This document shows, piece after piece, positions 15,301 through 22,710 of a stretch of 64,000 bases of DNA. Position numbers and translations under genes: made by a program. The stretch is taken from the NCBI GenBank assembly GCA_018364155.1, contig JAGZMM010000002.1, positions 248,001 through 312,000 of the forward strand, in the 5' to 3' direction. Position 1 is the stretch's first letter, and each line of letters begins with the position of its first letter. The DNA is from Clostridiales bacterium. Its GTDB lineage: Bacteria; Bacillota; Clostridia; Oscillospirales; Acutalibacteraceae. The notes beneath the pieces are model-generated. The model was not told the origin of the DNA. It ran no database searches and worked only from the letters and a program-made list of their open reading frames with translations.

Positions 15301-16206
15301 TCACCGGTAATTTTCGAGAGCCGCATATAGGCTCTCGAGAACCCGCTTGCGCGCCCATTCGGGTTCCAATACCGTCAGCGCGCCACCGAAGGACAGTAGA
15401 TATCCCCACACCCATTCGCTTTCCCAGAAGACCACTCGGGCCGTCAGGCTTCCGTCCTCATTGTTCGTCAGACAGTCGGAGGGAAATTCGTCGTAAACCC
15501 GATGCCGGATGGCGGGGGAAAAACGCAGAACCATGGGCAAAGGATTGGCGATGGCCGAAAGGTCCGGCTCAATGGGGAGATCTATCATCCGTTCTTCCGG
15601 GAAGGCGTGCTCCGTCACCTGCAGATTTCTCATTCGGATGAGCTTGAAGGTGCGGTAATCCTCCCGGGTTAGGCAGTATCCCTGTAAATACCAGGAATTC
15701 CCCTTAAAGCGCAGCTTGACCGGTTCTACCGTCCGCTTGGTTTCTTTTCCTGCGGCGCTGACATAGTCAAAAGTTACCTGCCGCCTTGAAAGAATGGCCC
15801 CGCGCAGCCGGTCGAACCGTTCTTTTTCCTCTTTGCCGCTTCCCCAGCTGGTAAAGTCCACGTCGATCCAGTCGGGGTCCTCCTTGCGAAAGAAGGTGCG
15901 CAGCTTTTCAAGTACCGCCCCGGCCTCCGGGTATCGGGCTGCCGACAGGCTCTGCAGGCCGAACAGAATGTTTTCCTGTTCCTTTTGGGAGAGCACCGAC
16001 TTGTTGAGCACAAAGTCGGGCAGAAGGCGAATGCCGCCCCCCTTGCCCTTGGCGGTGTAAACCGGGATACCTGCGGCGGAAAGGACGTCTACGTCCCGGT
16101 AGATGGTCCGTTCGGACACCTCAAATCGTCCGGCCAGCTCCTTTGCCGTCACGTTTCCCCGCTCGAGAAGAAGATATACCATTTCAAATAACCGGCCTAC
16201 CTGCAT
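15301..16206 (-). CDS. YafY-type WYL-domain transcriptional regulator
   Basis: A 301-residue DeoR/YafY-like regulator. The N-terminal winged helix reads LFEMVYLLLERGNVTAKELAGRFEVSERTIYRDVDVL, followed by GGGIRLLPDFVLNKSVLS. The WYL domain (about residues 130-220) has VTFDYVSAAGKETKRTVEPVKL, then GNSWYLQGYC, then YRTFKLIRMRNL, a Sm-like ligand-sensing fold. The C-terminal WCX part ends the protein. The ATG at 16206 follows AAAGGAGGG; the longer form starting at 16251 overlaps the promoter. It is immediately upstream of, and probably controls, the GyrI-like gene, the usual partnership for this subfamily. Confidence 0.9.
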   Translation of the reverse strand: MQVGRLFEMVYLLLERGNVTAKELAGRFEVSERTIYRDVDVLSAAGIPVYTAKGKGGGIRLLPDFVLNKSVLSQKEQENILFGLQSLSAARYPEAGAVLEKLRTFFRKEDPDWIDVDFTSWGSGKEEKERFDRLRGAILSRRQVTFDYVSAAGKETKRTVEPVKLRFKGNSWYLQGYCLTREDYRTFKLIRMRNLQVTEHAFPEERMIDLPIEPDLSAIANPLPMVLRFSPAIRHRVYDEFPSDCLTNNEDGSLTARVVFWESEWVWGYLLSFGGALTVLEPEWARKRVLESLYAALENYR

Positions 16207-16228
16207 CCGTTTTCCCTCCTTTGCTCCC

Positions 16229-16259
16229 AGTATACCATAGAAATAAGACATCTTATGTC
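16229..16259 (-). promoter_or_regulatory. Promoter/operator of the WYL regulator
   Basis: Minus-strand dyad GACATAAGATGTC (16259-16247) is followed after 12 bp by TATACT. The dyad occupies the -35 region, as at the GyrI promoter. Confidence 0.55.
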
Positions 16260-16330
16260 AGGCTTTCATTGGTTTCCCCGGCAAATTCTGCTTGCCCTTT
16301 GTGTTATACTGAAAAAAAGGAGGAATCGCG

Positions 16331-16873
16331 ATGACATCGTTTTTTGACCTGATCGAAAAAAGGGAAAGCTGCCGCAACTTTGCCTCCACCTCGGTGGAAA
16401 AAGAAAAATTGGAAATGTGCATAAAAGCCGCCCGGCTGTCCCCCTCCGCTTGCAACAGCCAGCCCTGGAGCTTTGTGGTGGTCGAGTCCCCCGACCTGTC
16501 TCCCAAGGTGGCCGCCTGCCTACAGGAGATGGGGATGAACAAGTTTGCTTCCAACTGCCCGGCTTTCGTGGTGGTGGTAGAGGAAAAGGCCAAGCTCTCC
16601 GAGCGGGTGGTGCAGAAGTTCAAAAGTCAGGACTTTGCATCCATTGACTTAGGGCTCGCCACCGCTCACCTTTGCCTGGCCGCCACCGAACAAGGCCTTT
16701 CCACTTGCATTCTGGGCTGGCTCAATGAAGCAAAGCTCAAAGAGCTGCTGGATATCCCTGCCTCCAAACGGGTGCGGCTGGTCATCGCGGTGGGCTACGC
16801 CGCCGCCGATGCCCTGCGCCCCAAGCAGCGCAAGCCCCTGAAAGACCTGGTGCGTTACGAATACGGAGAATAG
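16331..16873 (+). CDS. Nitroreductase family protein
   Basis: A 180-residue FMN-dependent nitroreductase-fold protein: FFDLIEKRESCRNFASTSVEKEKLE at the N-terminus with the Arg/Ser FMN contacts, ARLSPSACNSQPWSFVVV as the signature block, IDLGLATAHLCLAATEQGLSTCILGWL in the middle, and the short C-terminus AVGYAAADALRPKQRK. It should use NAD(P)H or reduced electron carriers to reduce a nitro, quinone or similar substrate. AAAGGAGG precedes the ATG and a TATACT hexamer lies about 30 bp upstream. It is divergent from the WYL regulator, so the two could share control. Confidence 0.9.
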   Translation: MTSFFDLIEKRESCRNFASTSVEKEKLEMCIKAARLSPSACNSQPWSFVVVESPDLSPKVAACLQEMGMNKFASNCPAFVVVVEEKAKLSERVVQKFKSQDFASIDLGLATAHLCLAATEQGLSTCILGWLNEAKLKELLDIPASKRVRLVIAVGYAAADALRPKQRKPLKDLVRYEYGE

Positions 16874-17046
16874 GGGCAAGGGTAGCGTGGTCAGCCTAGT
16901 AGAGTTGTCCTGAAAGGATGCTTCTGGGAAAAATTTGGGATAGCCCGTCAAATCCCCGTGGGCGTGGTCAAAAAATCACCTTGTCTGGCGTGCCTGCTTG
17001 GCAGCATTCAAACCAATTCGGTTCAAAATGCTTGCGCCCGCCAGTT

Positions 17047-17096
17047 AAAAGCACAAAGGGCCAGGGAGTGTACACTCCCTGGCCCTTTGTGCTTTT
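17047..17096. terminator. 50-bp perfect palindrome, bidirectional terminator
   Basis: Arms of 25 bp (17047-17071 and 17072-17096) are exact complements with no spacer, centred on GTAC and flanked by A/T runs on both sides. It overlaps the last codons and stop of the MerR gene and can also terminate the converging nitroreductase transcript. Confidence 0.75.
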
Positions 17097-17907
17097 ATTT
17101 CTTTTCTACTGGAAACTGGATTTCCGTCAGCCAGTTCTCTTCCTTTTCTTGGTTCCAAATCCCGTCAATGTAGCTTTCTCGGGGGTTATCGAGAATCCGA
17201 TAGCCGTTTTCTTCGATCCATTTGGTGGCGAACAGATAGGCCTCCCGTAGGTCGGAATAACTGCCCTTGTGCAGCACGCACACCGCCGCAGGCACTGCCG
17301 GCATAATCTTAAAGGAAAGCAGGTCGGTGTCCTCTTTCTTCTCCGTGACCGCCTGGCATACCTCCGTGTCAATGTCCCGCTCTTTGTACTCTCCGCTGTG
17401 GTAGATGCTAAAGCAGTATTCCGGCTCTCGGCACTTGCACCCCAGCCGCATAAGTTCTGGTCCCATCACCTGGGGAAAGAGGGTAAACAGGGCGTTGTAA
17501 TTGGGCATTACCCGCCTGAGGCTGGCTACGATAACCTGAGGAAGCTCCTTGAGGGTGGCGGTATATTGTTTCATAAAATCTCCTTTCGCGCTTTGTAGGA
17601 CGTTTTCAATCAACATAAGCTTTTGCTCGATATCCGCCGCCGCGCCCGTAAGCTCCCGTTTTTTAGCTAGAAGGAGGGCCTCCATTGCTCCACGATTTTC
17701 CATCAGCAGCCCGATTTCCGTCAGAGAAAAGCCCATCTGCTTTAAAGATAAAATCTGGTGCATCTGCATAAGCTGCTCGCTGGAATAGTAGCGGTAACCC
17801 GTGTCCGGGGCGGTGAAGGCAGGTTTTAAAAGACCGATTTCGTCATAGTGACGCAGGGTTTTGGTAGTGACATGATGGATTTTTGAAAACATCCCGATGC
17901 TGTACAT
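17095..17907 (-). CDS. MerR family regulator with GyrI-like effector domain (BltR/BmrR type)
   Basis: A 270-residue MerR activator. Residues 1-70 are the winged helix: MYSIGMFSKIHHVTTKTLRHYDEIGLL and YRYYSSEQLMQMHQILSLKQMGFSL. A coiled coil (AKKRELTGAAADIEQKLMLIENVL) follows. Residues about 120-270 are a GyrI-like domain (LPQVIVASLRRVMPNY, PAAVCVLHKGSYSDLREAYLFATKWIEENGY, ESYIDGIWNQ) that would bind a hydrophobic drug-like ligand. The ATG at 17907 has AAAGGA 9 nt upstream; the ATG at 17916 is too close. The promoter has the 19-bp spacer and central dyad MerR proteins require, so it is autoregulated. No transporter gene is adjacent. Confidence 0.92.
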   Translation of the reverse strand: MYSIGMFSKIHHVTTKTLRHYDEIGLLKPAFTAPDTGYRYYSSEQLMQMHQILSLKQMGFSLTEIGLLMENRGAMEALLLAKKRELTGAAADIEQKLMLIENVLQSAKGDFMKQYTATLKELPQVIVASLRRVMPNYNALFTLFPQVMGPELMRLGCKCREPEYCFSIYHSGEYKERDIDTEVCQAVTEKKEDTDLLSFKIMPAVPAAVCVLHKGSYSDLREAYLFATKWIEENGYRILDNPRESYIDGIWNQEKEENWLTEIQFPVEKK

Positions 17908-17954
17908 GAAAACCATTCCTTTCGTTTCGCCGCCCCGCGCGCTGGCAGCATCCT

Positions 17955-17985
17955 TAGCATACCGGTTGCCCTAAGGGCAATGTCA
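17955..17985 (-). promoter_or_regulatory. MerR-type promoter with 19-bp spacer and dyad
   Basis: Minus strand TTGACA (17985-17980), 19-bp spacer, TATGCT (17960-17955). The spacer holds the perfect dyad TTGCCCTTAGGGCAA (17979-17965). Over-long spacers with central dyads are the hallmark of MerR-activated promoters. Confidence 0.85.
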
Positions 17986-17996
17986 AGCCCTTTTTG

Positions 17997-18047
17997 CAAA
18001 AACACGCCGCCCGGCCCCGTTATTTGGACGGGCCGGGCGGCGTGTTT
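17997..18047 (-). terminator. Terminator of the feo operon
   Basis: Arms 18001-18017 and 18030-18047 (AACACGCCGCCCGGCCC against its complement) with T-rich flank on the minus strand. The stop codon of the small Feo-associated gene lies in the loop. Confidence 0.85.
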
Positions 18048-18199
18048 GGTTTTTTCTCTGCTTGGCAGCCGTCCGCCTTGGCGCAGCGTCCGCAGCCCGC
18101 GCAGGGGCTGCCCCGCTTCTTGCGCCGTTTTAAAAAGACGAACACCGCGATGACCAAGACAGCCAGAATGGACAATACAACGATATCCGCAGGAGTCAT
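18020..18199 (-). CDS. FeoB-associated Cys-rich membrane protein
   Basis: A 59-residue protein, short enough to be missed by usual cutoffs. It has one transmembrane segment (DIVVLSILAVLVIAVFVFL) followed by a basic stretch KRRKKRG and a cysteine cluster CAGCGRCAKADGC. This matches the small FeoB-associated Cys-rich proteins found next to feoB in Firmicutes, thought to assist ferrous iron transport, though the mechanism is not known. It begins 12 bp after the feoB stop with GGAAC as a weak ribosome site, and its stop sits inside the operon terminator. Confidence 0.9.
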   Translation of the reverse strand: MTPADIVVLSILAVLVIAVFVFLKRRKKRGSPCAGCGRCAKADGCQAEKKPNTPPGPSK

Positions 18200-18211
18200 A
18201 GTGTTCCTTTC

Positions 18212-20227
18212 TTATCCGAAAAACAATTGGCCGAACTGAAAAATGACAAACGCCGCGATATATGCCACACTGGTCTGATACGCGGCGGTGGCCACTGCCG
18301 CCCGCAGGGAACCAAGTTCCCGCTTGGTGGCGGCAAAAGCGGCCACACAGGGCATGTAGAGCACGGTAAACGCCAAAAAGGAGATGGAGCTGACCGGAGT
18401 AAAAATGGTATGCAGCACCGCGGAAAGCTGAGCGTCACTGGCGGCGCCCGTAAGCACGGTTAATGTACTCACCACCGATTCCTTGGCGGTAAGCCCGGTG
18501 ATCAGTGCGGTGGAAGCCCGCCAGTCGTCAAAGCCCAGCGGGATAAACAGGGGGGCAATGACCGAACCGATGGAAGCGAGAATACTGTCGGTGGAGTCCT
18601 CCACCCAGTTGAGCGACCAGTCAAAGCTCTGCAAAAACCAGATGACGATGGCTGCCACGAAAATGATGGTAAAGGCTTTGCGGATAAAGTCCTTCGCCTT
18701 TTCCCACATGAGCATCAAAACGCCCCGCAAAGCCGGCATCCGGTAAGACGGCAGCTCCATAACGAAGGGAACGGGGTTTCCCTTGAAGATGGTGCTTTTG
18801 AGAAGAAGGCCCGACAAAATCGCCACCACCATTCCCAGCACGTACAGGGAAAACATGACGATTCCCCCCTGCTTGGGGAAAAAAGCCATGGTGATCATGC
18901 CGTAGATGGGCAACTTCGCGCTGCAGGACATGAAGGGAGTGAGCACAATGGTCATCTTGCGGTCTCGGTCGCTTGAAAGGGTGCGGGTGGCCATGATGGC
19001 CGGCACGCTGCACCCAAACCCGATGAGCATGGGGACAAAGGAACGGCCGGACAGGCCGATTTTCCGTAGCATTTTGTCCATCACAAAGGCGACCCGGGCC
19101 ATATATCCGCTGTCCTCCAGCAAGGACAGGAAGAAAAACAGCAGCACGATAATGGGCAAAAAGGACAGCACGCTTCCCACTCCTGCGCAGACGCCGTCAA
19201 TGAGAAGAGAGCGCACCCATTCGCTGGTCCCAGCAGAGATAAGAACTCCTTCCAGCCAGTTGGTGCCCACGCCGATCCAGCTATCCAGCAGATCCTGCAG
19301 CGGCGCGCCCAGCACCGAGAAGGTCAGCCAGAAAATGAGCAGCATGATCCCCAGAAAGATGGGAATGCCCAGGTACTTGTGGGTCAAAAGCCGGTCGATC
19401 TTTTCCGAGCGGACCTGCTCCTTGGTCTCCCGGTGTTTGACCACGCAGTCACGACAGATTTCCTCAATGTAAGTGTAGCGCATATCTGCCAGGGCCGCTT
19501 CTCGGTCTATATCCAGCGCCTTTTCCATATTCTCTACCACATGGTCGAGAATATGCTTCTGGTCCAAAGTCAAATGCAAAGCCTTCATCATCAGCTCGTC
19601 CCCTTCGACGAGCTTGGTAGCCGCAAAACGCAGCGGATAGCCCGCTGTTTTCGCCTGGTCCTCGATGATGTGGGCGATGGAGTGGATCGCTTTATGTACC
19701 TCGCCCCGGCAGAAGTCCATGCGTACCGGTGGCTTCGGATGGCGTACGGTTTCAATCACCGCGTTCAGCAGGTCGGAGATCCCTTCGTTTTTGCCCGCGG
19801 AAATGGGGATGACCGGCACCCCCAAATGGGCGCTCAAAAGCTTTACATCGATGGAGTTTCCGCTGGCGCGCACCTCGTCCATCATGTTCAACGCGATCAC
19901 CATGGGAATCCCCAGCTCCATCAGCTGCAAGGACAAATAGAGGTTTCGCTCGATGTTGGTGGCGTCCACAATGTTGATGACAGCCTTGGGATGCTCTTTT
20001 AAAAGAAAGTCCCGGGTGACCACCTCTTCCGAGGTGTAGGGAGAAAGGGAGTAAATCCCCGGCAGGTCCACCAAAACCATGTCCTTATGCCCTTTGATGG
20101 GCCCTTCTTTTTTTTCCACCGTCACGCCGGGAAAATTGCCCACATGCTGGTTGCTGCCGGTCAGGCAGTTGAACAGGGTGGTCTTTCCGCAGTTTTGGTT
20201 GCCGGCGAGAGCCAGTAAATCGCTCAT
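18212..20227 (-). CDS. feoB: Ferrous iron transport protein B
   Basis: A 671-residue FeoB. The N-terminal G domain has ALAGNQNCGKTTLFNCLTG (G1), NFPGVTVEKKEG (G2), VDLPGIYSL (G3) and ALNMMDEV (G4, NxxD), then a helical spacer. The membrane part starts near residue 285 with the two Gate-type segments; GFGCSVPAIMATRTL and FMSCSAKLPIYGM carry the cysteines implicated in iron passage. It moves Fe(II) across the inner membrane. It overlaps feoA by 4 nt and is followed by the small Cys-rich protein. Length is typical for the shorter clostridial FeoB. Confidence 0.97.
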   Translation of the reverse strand: MSDLLALAGNQNCGKTTLFNCLTGSNQHVGNFPGVTVEKKEGPIKGHKDMVLVDLPGIYSLSPYTSEEVVTRDFLLKEHPKAVINIVDATNIERNLYLSLQLMELGIPMVIALNMMDEVRASGNSIDVKLLSAHLGVPVIPISAGKNEGISDLLNAVIETVRHPKPPVRMDFCRGEVHKAIHSIAHIIEDQAKTAGYPLRFAATKLVEGDELMMKALHLTLDQKHILDHVVENMEKALDIDREAALADMRYTYIEEICRDCVVKHRETKEQVRSEKIDRLLTHKYLGIPIFLGIMLLIFWLTFSVLGAPLQDLLDSWIGVGTNWLEGVLISAGTSEWVRSLLIDGVCAGVGSVLSFLPIIVLLFFFLSLLEDSGYMARVAFVMDKMLRKIGLSGRSFVPMLIGFGCSVPAIMATRTLSSDRDRKMTIVLTPFMSCSAKLPIYGMITMAFFPKQGGIVMFSLYVLGMVVAILSGLLLKSTIFKGNPVPFVMELPSYRMPALRGVLMLMWEKAKDFIRKAFTIIFVAAIVIWFLQSFDWSLNWVEDSTDSILASIGSVIAPLFIPLGFDDWRASTALITGLTAKESVVSTLTVLTGAASDAQLSAVLHTIFTPVSSISFLAFTVLYMPCVAAFAATKRELGSLRAAVATAAYQTSVAYIAAFVIFQFGQLFFG

Positions 20228-20457
20228 ACGGGCGAGACCTCCTTAAGTTGGATCTTAGCCGCATCTTCCCGCCGGATGGTGAGCACATAGCTGCGTAAGT
20301 ACAGCTCGATGGGGTCGCCCATGGGCGCCACCTTGCGCACCATGACTTTAGTTTTGGGGGTCAGCCCCATATCCAGCAGCCGGTGGCGCAGGGCGCCTTC
20401 CCCGCCAACCGCCGTGATGATCCCGCCGTAGCCGGGCTTTACCTGATCGAGGGTCAT
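20224..20457 (-). CDS. feoA: Ferrous iron transport protein A
   Basis: A 77-residue SH3-like FeoA: MTLDQVKPGYGGIITAVGGEGALRHRLLDMGLTPKTKV, then APMGDPIELYLRSYVLTIRREDA. It is a cytoplasmic partner of FeoB. The ATG at 20457 follows GGAGGACC. The longer upstream reading passes through the promoter and is rejected. Its stop overlaps the feoB start (ATGA). Confidence 0.95.
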   Translation of the reverse strand: MTLDQVKPGYGGIITAVGGEGALRHRLLDMGLTPKTKVMVRKVAPMGDPIELYLRSYVLTIRREDAAKIQLKEVSPV

Positions 20458-20511
20458 GGCAGGTCCTCCTTGGAAGAAAATGTGAAGAATTTGTGAAGAA
20501 ATATTAATTTT

Positions 20512-20541
20512 ATTGTACACGCGGGTCCCGCGTCTTGTCAA
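20512..20541 (-). promoter_or_regulatory. Promoter of feoAB
   Basis: Minus-strand TTGACA (20541-20536), 18-bp spacer, TACAAT (20517-20512). The spacer contains GCGGGACCCGC, a small dyad. I see no clear Fur box. Confidence 0.75.
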
Positions 20542-20650
20542 GGCGAGGAGGCGCGGCAAAGGCGTGCAAAAGGCTAAGGTTTGCTTGCAAAATTTGCCGC
20601 CTATGCTACAATGGAGCCAGAGCAAGAACGGATAAGCAAAGGAGCCGCTT

Positions 20651-20986
20651 ATGAATATACAGATTTACGGGAAGAACAAGTGCTTCGATACGAAGAAAGC
20701 GGAGCGTTATTTTAAAGAGCGCGGCGTCAAGTTCCAGCGCATCGATGTGGCGAAGTACGGTATGAGCGCAGGCGAGCTGCAAAGTGTCAAACGGGCGGTG
20801 GGGTCTCTGGAGGCCCTCATCGACGAGAAGGCACAAGCAGCGCCCCTCATTCGGTATCTGGCGTATGAGAGCGACCGAGAGGAAAAACTTCTAGAAAATC
20901 CCAAGGCGTTCAAAACCCCCATTGTGCGAAACGGCAGGCAGGCCACGGTGGGATATTGCCCCGAGGTTTGGAAAACCTGGGAGTAG
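20651..20986 (+). CDS. ArsC/Spx-family thioredoxin-fold protein
   Basis: A 111-residue ArsC-family protein: MNIQIYGKNKCFDTKKAERYFKERGVKFQRIDV, then VGSLEALIDEKA, then KAFKTPIVRNGRQATVGYCPEVWK. Arsenate reductases and Spx-type regulators share this fold; the single Cys11 in the KCFDTKK loop is kept but the Spx CxxC is absent. Arsenate reduction is not supported by any ars neighbour. GCAAAGGAG precedes the ATG. It stands alone between the divergent feo promoter and a 390-bp gap. Confidence 0.85.
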   Translation: MNIQIYGKNKCFDTKKAERYFKERGVKFQRIDVAKYGMSAGELQSVKRAVGSLEALIDEKAQAAPLIRYLAYESDREEKLLENPKAFKTPIVRNGRQATVGYCPEVWKTWE

Positions 20987-21378
20987 GAGAAATACGCCGG
21001 GAAAAGCGGCATGCTCCATCCGCCGCTTCCTTTCTAAGGAGTACAAGCTATAGGTATGGCGGCTTTACCCGAGTCATTCCACCTGGGCAAGATTTTGATG
21101 GGATTTGCCCGTCTTGCCTGGTTTTCCGTGTCAAAAGCATCACATTCCTCTGCCGTTCTGGGAAATAACCTATGCGCCCCTGGGCTGCCGGTCGCATGCC
21201 TGTCCGGCGTGATAAAATGCTGCGTGAAACCATTGACGCCGTCCGTCCAAAGAAGCGGGGGAACCTCAAGCGCATCAGGGCGCGTTCGGAAAGGCGGCCT
21301 GGCAAATTGGCGCTTGCCAAAAAAACGGGCATGAATGAACGAAAGAACCCATATGCTAGCGCAAGGAGATGAGAACAG
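20987..21378. other. 392-bp gap with coding-like but unassigned sequence
   Basis: A weak hairpin (AAGCGGC...GCCGCTT near 21005-21029) may end the ArsC-like transcript. Beyond it, plus-strand reading gives YGGFTRVIPPGQDFDGICPSC and, in another frame, LRETIDAVRPKKRGNLKRI, without a usable start or single frame. It could be decayed coding DNA or an untranslated leader for the next operon. Confidence 0.35.
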
Positions 21379-21918
21379 ATGGAGCGGTTTTCCATCATAC
21401 GAGGCGATATTACCACCCAGGCGGTGGATGCCATTGTCAACGCCGCCAATACGTCGTTGCTGGGCGGCGGCGGGGTGGACGGAGCCATTCACCGGGCGGC
21501 TGGGCCGCAGCTTCTGGAGGAGTGCCGAACCCTGCACGGCTGCAAGACCGGGCAGGCGAAGCTTAGTAAGGGCTACCGGCTGCCGGCAAAGTACGTCATC
21601 CATACCCCCGGTCCCATCTGGCAGGGCGGGGGACATGGGGAAGAGGCATTGCTTGGTAGCTGCTACCGCAATAGCCTTGCCCTCGCGAAGGAATACGGGT
21701 GTAAAACCGTAGCCTTCCCGTCCATCAGCACCGGGGTCTACCGGTTCCCGCTTAAAAGGGCCGCGGCCATTGCAGTGGATGCCATTCTAGCCTTTCTGGA
21801 GGGGGAGCGGACCATCCAATTGGTGACGATGGTCTGCTTTGATGAAAAAACCAAGGCCGCTTACGAGCAGGCCTTTCAGGACGCCGCCGCAAAAGGAGGA
21901 GAAACATGGGATGTCTAG
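21379..21918 (+). CDS. Macro-domain O-acetyl-ADP-ribose deacetylase (YmdB type)
   Basis: A 179-residue macro domain: FSIIRGDITTQAVDAIVNAANTSLLGGGGVDGAIHRAAG carries the ADP-ribose-binding Asn/Asp/Gly loop, and AFPSISTGVYRFPLKRAA the second phosphate loop. The family removes acetyl from O-acetyl-ADP-ribose or ADP-ribose from proteins or nucleic acids. AAGGAG lies 10 nt before the ATG. It overlaps the yccF gene by 13 nt and begins a five-gene coupled run. No toxin or sirtuin gene is visible nearby, so the substrate is open. Confidence 0.93.
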   Translation: MERFSIIRGDITTQAVDAIVNAANTSLLGGGGVDGAIHRAAGPQLLEECRTLHGCKTGQAKLSKGYRLPAKYVIHTPGPIWQGGGHGEEALLGSCYRNSLALAKEYGCKTVAFPSISTGVYRFPLKRAAAIAVDAILAFLEGERTIQLVTMVCFDEKTKAAYEQAFQDAAAKGGETWDV

Positions 21919-22265
21919 GAAACGCGCTGTGGTTTTTGTTCGGCGGCCTGATTATGGGCCTGAGCTGGGCGCTGGCGGGAGTGTTGTGGTGCATCACCAT
22001 CGTGGGCATCCCCATCGGGACGCAATGCTTTAAATTCGCGTCCCTTGCCTTCTTTCCGTTCGGCAAGGAGGTGGTGTACGGCGGCGGGGTAGGTTCGCTG
22101 CTGCTCAACATTTTGTGGATGATCTTCAGCGGCATTCCTCTCGCCGTGGAAGCGGCAGTCATCGGCTGCCTTTTCTGCATCACCATCATTGGCATTCCCT
22201 TTGGAATGCAGTGCTTTAAGCTGGCAAAGCTGGCGCTGATGCCCTTTGGGGCCAGCGTGCGATAG
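21906..22265 (+). CDS. YccF-domain membrane protein
   Basis: A 119-residue membrane protein with two copies of a YccF unit: ALAGVLWCITIVGIPIGTQCFKFASLAFFPFGKEV and AVIGCLFCITIIGIPFGMQCFKLAKLALMPFGASV. Four hydrophobic segments are visible. Function is unknown. AAAAGGAGGAG lies 6 nt before the ATG, inside the macro-domain gene, whose stop is overlapped by 13 nt. Confidence 0.9.
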   Translation: MGCLGNALWFLFGGLIMGLSWALAGVLWCITIVGIPIGTQCFKFASLAFFPFGKEVVYGGGVGSLLLNILWMIFSGIPLAVEAAVIGCLFCITIIGIPFGMQCFKLAKLALMPFGASVR

Positions 22266-22279
22266 GAGTAAGGAGAACG

Positions 22280-22480
22280 ATGGACGCAAGAACGCGCAGC
22301 GCCATTTCCATCGGGGCGACGGTGGACGTGGTGCTTAAAAAAGATCAGCCCACGGGCCGTCTGACCCGCGGGCGTGTCAAGCGAATCTTAACCAAAAGCC
22401 CCACCCATCCCCACGGCATCAAGGTGATGCTGGAGGACGGGCAGGTGGGCCGGGTACAATCGATTTTGGAGGAATCGTAA
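22280..22480 (+). CDS. YwbE family protein
   Basis: A 66-residue YwbE protein, function unknown: RSAISIGATVDVVLKKDQPTGRLTRGRVKRILTKSPTHPHGIKVML followed by GQVGRVQ. The pattern resembles a small basic beta-barrel that might bind RNA, but this is inference. AAGGAGAACG precedes the ATG. Its stop and the next start share TAATG. Confidence 0.92.
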   Translation: MDARTRSAISIGATVDVVLKKDQPTGRLTRGRVKRILTKSPTHPHGIKVMLEDGQVGRVQSILEES

Positions 22481-22710
22481 TGGGACTGTTTCATAGGCGC
22501 CGCGCCCCTCTGCCCGAAGACGAGAAGTTCACCGAGAAGGACGTGGCGGTGGAATCGAGCATTTGTACCGGGGAAACCCTGATTGGGTTTCGGGAGAAGG
22601 ACAGCGGTCGCCTGCAGCAGGCGGAGGTGGTGCGTTCGGAGAAGGACATCGCCCGGTTTTACCGGCGGCATCATCTGCGCAGAACCATCAAAAGAGGAGG
22701 ATTGGTATGA
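22480..22710 (+). CDS. Conserved small protein of unknown function
   Basis: A 76-residue soluble, charged protein: MGLFHRRRAPLPEDEKF, then VAVESSICTGETLIGFREKDSGRLQQAEVVRSEKDIARFYRRH. I do not recognise a family. No signal peptide, membrane segment or metal motif is visible. It is coupled on both sides (TAATG with ywbE, ATGA with the ArsC-like gene), which supports that it is a real gene. Codon use resembles its neighbours. Confidence 0.75.
   Translation: MGLFHRRRAPLPEDEKFTEKDVAVESSICTGETLIGFREKDSGRLQQAEVVRSEKDIARFYRRHHLRRTIKRGGLV

Noticed and set aside
16905..17045. Possible transposase remnant between the nitroreductase and MerR genes
   Set aside because: Short readings such as GRKHFEPNWFECCQAG cannot be tied to any family and are broken by stops.
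20651..20986. Arsenate reductase function
   Set aside because: Fold matches but no ars operon and only one conserved cysteine in the active loop; left as ArsC/Spx-family.
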